Source: Syntrophaceae bacterium UBA6112 (GTDB taxonomy: Bacteria; Desulfobacterota; Syntrophia; Syntrophales; UBA5619). From it: 45,046 bases of DNA. Below the pieces are notes generated by a model. The model saw only the letters and a program-made list of their open reading frames with translations. It was not told where the DNA came from and searched no databases. Below, in pieces: positions 40,092 to 45,046 of the stretch. Location: contig DIWG01000084.1 of NCBI GenBank assembly GCA_002423465.1, positions 26,456 through 71,501 on the forward strand, written 5' to 3'. The translations under genes were made by a program, and so were the position numbers. How positions within the stretch are numbered: the stretch's first letter is position 1; every line of letters begins with the position of its first letter.

Positions 40092-41173
40092 TTTTTACCC
40101 TCCCCTCCTGGAAACACCAGATAGGATTCGGGCGAACAGTAGACGTACACCTGATCTCCTTGCTTCAGGGCGCGCTGTTCGAAATCCTTCTCAATGATGT
40201 CGGAGATGATCTCCTCTCCATCGAGATGGATCAGAAGTCGTACGGCCGCGCCCTGAAAGACCACCACGTCGATCCGTCCGGGGACCAGATTCATCGGTTC
40301 CGGAACCTGCGGAACCGCGTCGCCTTTGAACACCTCCACATTTTCCGGGCGGATGGCGAGGGAGACGGCCTCGTCCGTCCCGTTGCCGTTGCGCGTTACC
40401 TTGATCTTTCTTCTGCCGATGTCAACGACAGCGGCTGTTCGGCGTCCTTCGAAGAAGTTTGAGGTTCCTACAAAGTCCGCTACGAAGTTACAGCTCGGAT
40501 TCTTATAGATGTCGATCGGTCGACCCACCTGTCGGAACTGTCCCTTTTCCATGACCACCACGCGGTCTGCGATGGAGAGGGCTTCTTCCTGATCGTGGGT
40601 CACATGGATCATGGTCTTTTTCAACTCCTGCTGCAACCGCTTGATTTCGGCCCGCAGGCGGAGCCTGATTTTCGCATCGAGGGCGCTTAGAGGCTCATCG
40701 AGTAGAAGGACCTGGGGATCCGGTGCGAGAGCCCTCACAAGGGCAACCCGCTGTTGCTGACCGCCGCTCAACTGGGACGGATAGAGTTTTCGCCAGTCGG
40801 ACAGACCGATCAGGTCGAGCATCGTGTCCACCCGTTCGGCAATGGCCTTCTTCGGCATCTTTCTCATCTTTAAGCCGAAAGCGATGTTCTCCTCCACGGT
40901 CATGTTCGGAAAAAGGGCGTAGGACTGAAAGACGATTCCAAATTCACGCTTCTTGGGGATGAGATCGTTGATCACGCGGTCGTTGAAGATAACACTCCCC
41001 TCCGTGACGGTCTCGAATCCCGTGATCATCCGGAGAATTGTGGTTTTTCCGCAACCGCTGGGCCCCAGAAAACAGATGAACTCCCCTTCCCTGATCTCCA
41101 GATTGACATGATCCACGGCGGTAAGATTCCCGTAGCGTTTTGTGAGATTTTCGAGTTTGAGGTCTCTGCCCAT
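40088..41173 (-). CDS. ABC transporter ATP-binding protein (phosphonate/iron(III) type)
   Basis: 361 residues. Walker A GPSGCGKTT, Q-loop VFQSYALFPNMT, signature LSGGQQQR, Walker B VLLLDEPLSALDA and switch histidine IHVTHDQEEA are all intact. The C-terminal 120 residues form a TOBE domain (IRPENVEVF, VVVFQGAAVRLLIHLDG). This is the PotA/FbpC/PhnT class that powers import. It lies 109 bases downstream of the binding protein, with a strong hairpin in the gap. Confidence 0.94.
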   Translation of the reverse strand: MGRDLKLENLTKRYGNLTAVDHVNLEIREGEFICFLGPSGCGKTTILRMITGFETVTEGSVIFNDRVINDLIPKKREFGIVFQSYALFPNMTVEENIAFGLKMRKMPKKAIAERVDTMLDLIGLSDWRKLYPSQLSGGQQQRVALVRALAPDPQVLLLDEPLSALDAKIRLRLRAEIKRLQQELKKTMIHVTHDQEEALSIADRVVVMEKGQFRQVGRPIDIYKNPSCNFVADFVGTSNFFEGRRTAAVVDIGRRKIKVTRNGNGTDEAVSLAIRPENVEVFKGDAVPQVPEPMNLVPGRIDVVVFQGAAVRLLIHLDGEEIISDIIEKDFEQRALKQGDQVYVYCSPESYLVFPGGEGKK

Positions 41174-41217
41174 TATCTATCCTCGCTTAGATGTTGAGAT
41201 ATCTATACAGAATGAGA

Positions 41218-41272
41218 TTAAAAAAAACGGCACGGACTCTGGTCATCCCGTCTTTGGAGACGGGATGACCAG
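41218..41272 (-). terminator. Perfect 15-bp hairpin between binding-protein and ATPase genes
   Basis: CTGGTCATCCCGTCT (41239-41253) pairs completely with AGACGGGATGACCAG (41258-41272) around TTGG. Leftward, eight T residues follow about 11 bases after the stem (41227-41220). It probably causes partial termination or protects the upstream mRNA end, so that the binding protein is made in excess over the membrane subunits. That is a common design in ABC importers. Confidence 0.7.
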
Positions 41273-41282
41273 TATGATGAGC

Positions 41283-42290
41283 TTACTTCGAGAAGAGGGC
41301 TTCCCACTTCTTCTTGATGGCCTCGCTGTTCTTGGCCTGCCAGGCGAAATCCATGGGATAAAGTTTGATCTCGGACAGTTTGGGCAGATCCGGGCGGGAG
41401 GGGATCCCGGGAAGGGTCACACCGTGCTTGAATTTGGCATACTCTTTCATGGCGTTATCCGTAATGGCCCAATCCAGGAATCTCTTTGCGGCATTCGGAT
41501 TTTTTGCCCCTTTCAGCAGGGCGTTGGCCTCCACTTCATATCCTGCGCCCTCGATCGGGAAGACGAACTTGACCGGAAAGCCCTGTTTGATCAGTTCGGC
41601 GACAACGAATTCAAAGGAGGCCCCCACGGCAAACTCTCCGGAGGCGGTCATCTTGGCCGGACGGGATCCGCTCTTGATATACTGGCCGATGTTCTTGTCC
41701 AGTTTCTTCAGGAATTCCCAACCGTCTTCCTTCCCCTCTTTCGCGCCGTACATCTGGAGGATGCTTGCGACCTGGAGGAAACCCGTACCGGACGCAACCG
41801 GATTCGGCATGGTCACGAGGCCCTTGAATCTCGGGTCGAGAAGATCATTCCACCCTTTGGGCATCGGCAGTCCTTTTTCCTGCATGACTTTGGTATTCAC
41901 GCAGAAGGCAGCGATGTACATATCGATTCCGACATATAAATATTGGGGGTGCACAAAACGCTTTTCCAGTCTTTCCACGCCTTTGGGTTTGTAGGGTACC
42001 AGCAGGCCCCGGGGAATGAATTCTTCCATGTTGGTCACGGCCCAACCCCAGACCAGATCCGCCTGGGGGTTGTCCTTTTCAGCCAGCATGCGGGCGCCCA
42101 GTTCACCCGTGGAAAGACGGATGATGTTGATTTCCAGGTCCGGCATATCCCTTCGGGCTGCCTCAAGGTATTTAACCGTTTCGTCCGTCTCCAGAGACGT
42201 ATAAACGGTTACCTTGTCCGCAGCGCTTGCGGTTACTGCCAGACAAAGGGCCATGATCATAACGACACACAACAAACCTGTACGTTTCAT
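41283..42290 (-). CDS. ABC transporter substrate-binding protein (phosphonate/iron(III) type)
   Basis: 335 residues with a signal peptide (MKRTGLLCVVMIMALCLAVTASAA, cleavage after about residue 24). The mature chain begins DKVTVYTSLETDETVKYLEAA and contains RLSTGELGARMLAEKDNPQADLVWGW, LDPRFKGLVTMPNPVASGTG and AGYEVEANALLKGAKNPNAAKRFLDWA, the pattern of the FbpA / 2-aminoethylphosphonate-binding group. No lipobox cysteine is seen, so it is soluble in the periplasm. The paired tyrosines that bind iron in FbpA are not evident, which favours an organic ligand; this is tentative. AAAAGGAGGTTGGCGT precedes the ATG. It is first in the operon. Confidence 0.88.
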   Translation of the reverse strand: MKRTGLLCVVMIMALCLAVTASAADKVTVYTSLETDETVKYLEAARRDMPDLEINIIRLSTGELGARMLAEKDNPQADLVWGWAVTNMEEFIPRGLLVPYKPKGVERLEKRFVHPQYLYVGIDMYIAAFCVNTKVMQEKGLPMPKGWNDLLDPRFKGLVTMPNPVASGTGFLQVASILQMYGAKEGKEDGWEFLKKLDKNIGQYIKSGSRPAKMTASGEFAVGASFEFVVAELIKQGFPVKFVFPIEGAGYEVEANALLKGAKNPNAAKRFLDWAITDNAMKEYAKFKHGVTLPGIPSRPDLPKLSEIKLYPMDFAWQAKNSEAIKKKWEALFSK

Positions 42291-42593
42291 ACGCCAACCT
42301 CCTTTTTACCGTTTTTAAAAGTCGATTTTGTTAGATACGATCCCGGACGATAGAATTACCCTAAAAAACAACAGCCAATCTATTTCATCCCTGGTTCTTC
42401 GTTGGAAAGGAATTATCTGAATCCATTCATTACGGCCGTCCTGATATCAGATTTGTGATCGTCGGTCAACAAAGATATGCATAATGACGTATCCTGTTCA
42501 ATATTATGGCGCTATCTCCCGAAACGGCTGCCCAAGCCAAGGAGAAGGGTCGCAATCTTCGAAAACCAAAAAAGTACGCCGGAGGCGTTTTTT
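42291..42593. other. Intergenic region upstream of the transporter operon
   Basis: This 303-base gap has no gene. It must contain the transporter promoter; TTGGCT with TTCTAT 17 bases later (about 42350-42385, leftward) is only a weak match. The right end holds the arnD terminator described separately. Short open frames here do not look like proteins. Confidence 0.5.
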
Positions 42594-42594
42594 T
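42568..42594 (-). terminator. Terminator after arnD
   Basis: Leftward, ACGCC-TCC-GGCGT (42588-42576) is followed by ACTTTTTT and preceded by an A-run that overlaps the arnD stop. The A-run, stem and T-run can work in both directions. It ends the arn operon before the transporter promoter region. Confidence 0.7.
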
Positions 42595-43454
42595 CAGACG
42601 GCGCAGGGGACGGCGCGACCCGGCAGCCTTTCCATGCGGAATCTTCTGGAAACCAGATCCTTTGAGCGGAGGATTTGGCGTATTCCGTCCAGAGAAATGA
42701 TCGTGTAATCGGTTTTTTGGATGGCCCGGACGAGACGAGCAAAGGGTTCTGCGCCGATGCCTCCTTCCATTTCGGCATGAACCGGAAGAACATGGATCCC
42801 GCCTGCCGACAACTCATCGAGGATTCTTTGTTCTCCCTCCTCGAACCCCGTTTCTTCAAAGCAGGGAAGATCTGACGGGATCTCGATGAGATCCGTTCCC
42901 TCATGGATGAATGGTTCTCTCGCCCTCGTACAACTCAGATATTCGAGACGAAGGTCGCGCACCAGGGAGACCACACGGTCGTCGATCAGCCAGGCCGGGG
43001 CTGCGAAAGAGGTCGGCCTTTTCCCGGTCAGACTTTCAAACCCTTCGATGCCGCGTCTGAACCAGTCCCGGATCCATGTCTCCGGTTTCGCATGCAGCTC
43101 ATCCTGCCAGCGTCGATGGTCCCATGCATGGAACTGCACCTCGTGTCCCTCCGTCATGATGCGCCGGACAAGATCGGGAAAAGAAAGAGCGATCCGCGGA
43201 GAAGGGAGAAGCGTCCCGTACAGGGCGGTCCGGAAACCATAGAGGCTGGTCGCGCGCGTCCGGATCATTTTCTTCAGAAATCGAGGGTTTTTCAGAATCT
43301 GCAGCAAGGCCCTCCCCGAAGCGTCCGGCCCGATGCTCAGAAAAAAGGTGGCCTGCACCTTCTGCTGTGCCAGCAGAGAGAGAAGCCGGGGCACCCCTCG
43401 CCTCATCCCCTGATAGGTATCCACATCGATTTTCAAGCCCAGGATCTTGGTCAT
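42594..43454 (-). CDS. arnD: 4-deoxy-4-formamido-L-arabinose-phosphoundecaprenol deformylase
   Basis: Polysaccharide-deacetylase-fold enzyme of 286 residues that removes the formyl group from undecaprenyl-phosphate-Ara4FN. It follows E. coli ArnD closely: LKIDVDTYQGMRRGVPRLL, ATFFLSIGPDASGRALLQIL, SLYGFRTALYGTLLPSP, EVQFHAWDHRRWQ, IPSDLPCFEETGF and HVLPVHAEMEGG. Metal ligands are in DVD and HAWDH. ATG 43454 with GGAGGAGGC upstream starts at the conserved MTKILGLKID. It comes 54 bases after the ArnA dehydrogenase gene. The enzyme works at the inner face of the cytoplasmic membrane. Confidence 0.92.
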   Translation of the reverse strand: MTKILGLKIDVDTYQGMRRGVPRLLSLLAQQKVQATFFLSIGPDASGRALLQILKNPRFLKKMIRTRATSLYGFRTALYGTLLPSPRIALSFPDLVRRIMTEGHEVQFHAWDHRRWQDELHAKPETWIRDWFRRGIEGFESLTGKRPTSFAAPAWLIDDRVVSLVRDLRLEYLSCTRAREPFIHEGTDLIEIPSDLPCFEETGFEEGEQRILDELSAGGIHVLPVHAEMEGGIGAEPFARLVRAIQKTDYTIISLDGIRQILRSKDLVSRRFRMERLPGRAVPCAV

Positions 43455-43508
43455 GCCTCCTCCTGTACGGAGCAACCTCTTGCTGCCTGCCGCCTAAGGA
43501 TCTTCCAT

Positions 43509-44546
43509 CTATCCGTGTAAGGAAGGCTCATTCTCTTCGAGAAAGGAGTAAAGGGTCATTCGCAATGAATCCTCCAGCCCGATGACCGGCGACCACCCGA
43601 GAAGGGTTTTCGCCTTTTCGATGCTCGGTTTCCGGGTGTAGATGTCCTGATACCCCTTTCCATAATAGGTCCGGGCGGGGACTTCGATGATTTCCGAATA
43701 GGTGTCATCCCGGCGGTGGTCCGGATGTTCCATGAAAAGCTTTTTCAGAAGGCTTGCCAGTTCGCGGACGGAGCATTCGTTTTCCGGATTTCCGATGTTG
43801 ATGATCTGGTTTTTGCAGCCGTCGTTCCGGTTTTCCAGGATACGAAGCAATGCCGCAATCCCGTCATCCACATAGGTAAAGCAGCGCTTCTGGCCGCCGC
43901 CATCCACCAGACTGATCGGCCGCTTCATCAGAAGCTCGGCGATGAACTGCGTCACTACCCGGGAACTCCCCTCCTTTGCTGCGTACAGGGAGTCCAGACG
44001 GGGGCCGATCCAGTTAAAGGGCCGGAACAAGGTGAATTCCAGATGCCCCCGTGTGCCGTAGGCATAGATCACCCGGTCAAGAAGCTGCTTGCAGCAGGAG
44101 TAGATCCAGCGTTCCTTCTGGATCGGTCCGACGACCAGATAGCTTTCATCTTCCGTGAATTCCTGATCGGTGCACGCCCCGTACACTTCGGATGTGGATG
44201 GAAAGACGACCCGCTTGTGATACTTGACGCACTGCTTGATGATTTTGAGATTCATTTCAAAATCGAGGTTGTAGACGCCGATCGGGTCTTCCACATAGAG
44301 CTTGGGGGTGGCGATTGCCACGAGGGGAAGCACAACGTCGCACTTCTTGACGTGATATTCAATCCACTCCCGGTTGATTGCGATGTCCCCTTCGATAAAC
44401 TGAAAGCGGGGGTTCTGAAGATTCCGGCCCAGTCGATCATCGGAAAGGTCCATCCCGAAAACAGTCCAGTTCGTCTCGTTAAGGATTCTCTGCGTCAGAT
44501 GGTGGCCGATAAATCCGTTTACACCCAGAATCAAAACCTTCATCAT
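43509..44546 (-). CDS. UDP-glucuronate 4-oxidase/decarboxylase (ArnA C-terminal domain as separate protein)
   Basis: 345 residues. NAD-dependent short-chain dehydrogenase that oxidises and decarboxylates UDP-glucuronate to UDP-Ara4O. It is nearly colinear with the C-terminal half of E. coli ArnA: VLILGVNGFIGHHLTQRIL, EWIEYHVKKCDVVLPLVAIATP, FPSTSEVYGACTD, RWIYSCCKQLLDRVI (catalytic Tyr-x3-Lys) and FRPFNWIGPRLDSL, ending with SYYGKGYQD-like ARTYYGKGYQD. In E. coli this is fused to the formyltransferase; here it is a separate chain starting at ATG 44546 (or 44543), overlapping the formyltransferase stop. Confidence 0.92.
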   Translation of the reverse strand: MMKVLILGVNGFIGHHLTQRILNETNWTVFGMDLSDDRLGRNLQNPRFQFIEGDIAINREWIEYHVKKCDVVLPLVAIATPKLYVEDPIGVYNLDFEMNLKIIKQCVKYHKRVVFPSTSEVYGACTDQEFTEDESYLVVGPIQKERWIYSCCKQLLDRVIYAYGTRGHLEFTLFRPFNWIGPRLDSLYAAKEGSSRVVTQFIAELLMKRPISLVDGGGQKRCFTYVDDGIAALLRILENRNDGCKNQIINIGNPENECSVRELASLLKKLFMEHPDHRRDDTYSEIIEVPARTYYGKGYQDIYTRKPSIEKAKTLLGWSPVIGLEDSLRMTLYSFLEENEPSLHG

Positions 44547-45046
44547 AAAAGCATTCCTTCCCTATCCATAAAATAACGGGTGATTCCGTCACCGTTCATT
44601 CTCTCGCCCCCGGCCTGCACATTCAGAAGCCGGATTTTTCCCTCTCCCGTCCAAACCAGGACCCGGTCCTCTGCGATCTCGACGCTTCCGGGAGGCTTGA
44701 TCATCTCCCCTTCCCTTGCCGCTACCGGCGTTCCCCACCAGATCATGAGCCGTGAACCATCGGTCAACCCGCAGAATGCTCCGGGATATGGATCCGTGAC
44801 CGCGCGGATCAGGTTGTAGATTCTTGCGGCAGGCCAGTCCCAATCAATACGGCCGTCCTCCGGACGACGGCCGCCGAAATAACTGCCCCGGGAGATGTCC
44901 TGGGGGATACGGGGCGCCAACCCGATCTCCATCAGCGGCAGAAGCTCGTCGAGAAGAATTTCCGACGCGTCGCACAGCTTGCCGTAAAGGGTCAATGCGG
45001 TATCGTCCGCCGTGATGGGCACGACCTTTTGGCCGACAATATCCCC
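44543..45046 (-). CDS. ArnA-type formyltransferase, C-terminal part (runs off the window)
   Basis: 167 residues of the 3' end of a formyl-THF-dependent transferase. The start lies beyond 45046; the frame is open to the edge (GDIVGQKVVPITADDTALTLYGKL). The C-terminal OB-like domain has SRGSYFGGRRPEDGRIDWDWPAARIYNLIRAVTDPYPGAF, typical of ArnA and Fmt formyltransferases. It would formylate UDP-Ara4N. The catalytic Asn-His-Asp are outside the window. A separate chain from the dehydrogenase, with a 4-base overlap (ATGA), so a split ArnA encoded by two coupled genes. Fmt is excluded by the arn neighbours. Confidence 0.88.
   Translation of the reverse strand, partial: GDIVGQKVVPITADDTALTLYGKLCDASEILLDELLPLMEIGLAPRIPQDISRGSYFGGRRPEDGRIDWDWPAARIYNLIRAVTDPYPGAFCGLTDGSRLMIWWGTPVAAREGEMIKPPGSVEIAEDRVLVWTGEGKIRLLNVQAGGERMNGDGITRYFMDREGMLL

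Noticed and set aside
39075..40124. 349-residue plus-strand open frame
   Set aside because: Antisense to the permease gene. The charged low-complexity translation is typical of a strand opposite hydrophobic codons.
1..45046. CRISPR array, insertion sequence or integrase
   Set aside because: I saw no regularly spaced repeats, no transposase or recombinase motifs, and no terminal inverted repeats flanking a gene in this window.

Overview
This 45 kb window looks like chromosome from an anaerobic deltaproteobacterium (Desulfobacterota), perhaps near the Syntrophales. That placement is an inference from gene content: a spirochaete/delta-type EF-G, oxygen-independent ribonucleotide reductase (NrdD/NrdG), a ferredoxin-linked thiol reductase, ETF-linked oxidation, a B12 radical SAM protein and a small sigma-region-4 protein. 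Most of the window is GC-rich. An AT-rich patch at about 26.4-29.9 kb stands out as acquired or rearranged DNA.

Layout. 1-2.9 kb (minus): start of fusA (EF-G), an alanine-glyoxylate-type aminotransferase and class II fructose-bisphosphate aldolase. 3.2-5.4 kb (plus): a thiol-redox operon of glutaredoxin, ferredoxin-thioredoxin reductase (FTR) catalytic subunit and gamma-glutamyltransferase. 5.5 kb: small sigma-region-4 protein. 5.8-10.6 kb (minus): VanZ-like protein, cmk, rpsA, sppA and a crotonase. 10.8-14.2 kb (plus): a periplasmic M48 protease with TPRs and a double universal-stress protein with an unknown C-terminal domain, converging on a GAF/HD-GYP phosphodiesterase. 15.8-18.6 kb (minus): nrdD-nrdG behind tandem NrdR-like boxes. 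18.9-26.3 kb: a methyltransferase, then a tight five-gene minus operon (glycosyltransferase, methyltransferase, alpha/alpha-toroid protein, hexapeptide acyltransferase, B12 radical SAM) and a divergent HAD phosphatase. 26.5-28.6 kb: HicA/HicB-like pair, small unknown protein and TIR protein. 28.8 kb: a 3' fragment of a tRNA with selenocysteine-tRNA geometry. 29.0-35.0 kb (minus): RraA-like protein, SagB-type oxidoreductase, dimethylglycine/sarcosine-dehydrogenase-like flavoprotein and EtfAB. 35.2-42.3 kb (minus): aminotransferase, unusual transaldolase, GntR regulator and an ABC importer of the aminoethylphosphonate/iron(III) type. 42.6-45.0 kb (minus): arn genes for L-Ara4N modification of lipid A, with ArnA split into two proteins.

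The main discovery is in the FTR gene at 3426. The reading frame appears to stop at a TGA (3666-3668) exactly where the family has the last, redox-active cysteine of its C-x-C motif. The family's sequence then continues in the same frame for 29 more codons (Leu-Tyr-Val directly after, later Pro-Glu-Arg-Arg-Pro). Thirteen bases past the TGA is a perfect 8-bp hairpin with a UGGAA loop that fits the bacterial SECIS model. I read this as a selenocysteine-containing ferredoxin-(thio/gluta)redoxin reductase that ordinary annotation would truncate. The tRNA-Sec-like 3' end at 28.8 kb independently suggests that this lineage has, or had, selC.

Other points of interest are a terminator-like hairpin between a promoter and fusA, NrdR boxes exactly three helical turns apart, a HicA-like toxin without its usual histidine beside a TIR gene, and a likely GntR operator in front of the transaldolase.
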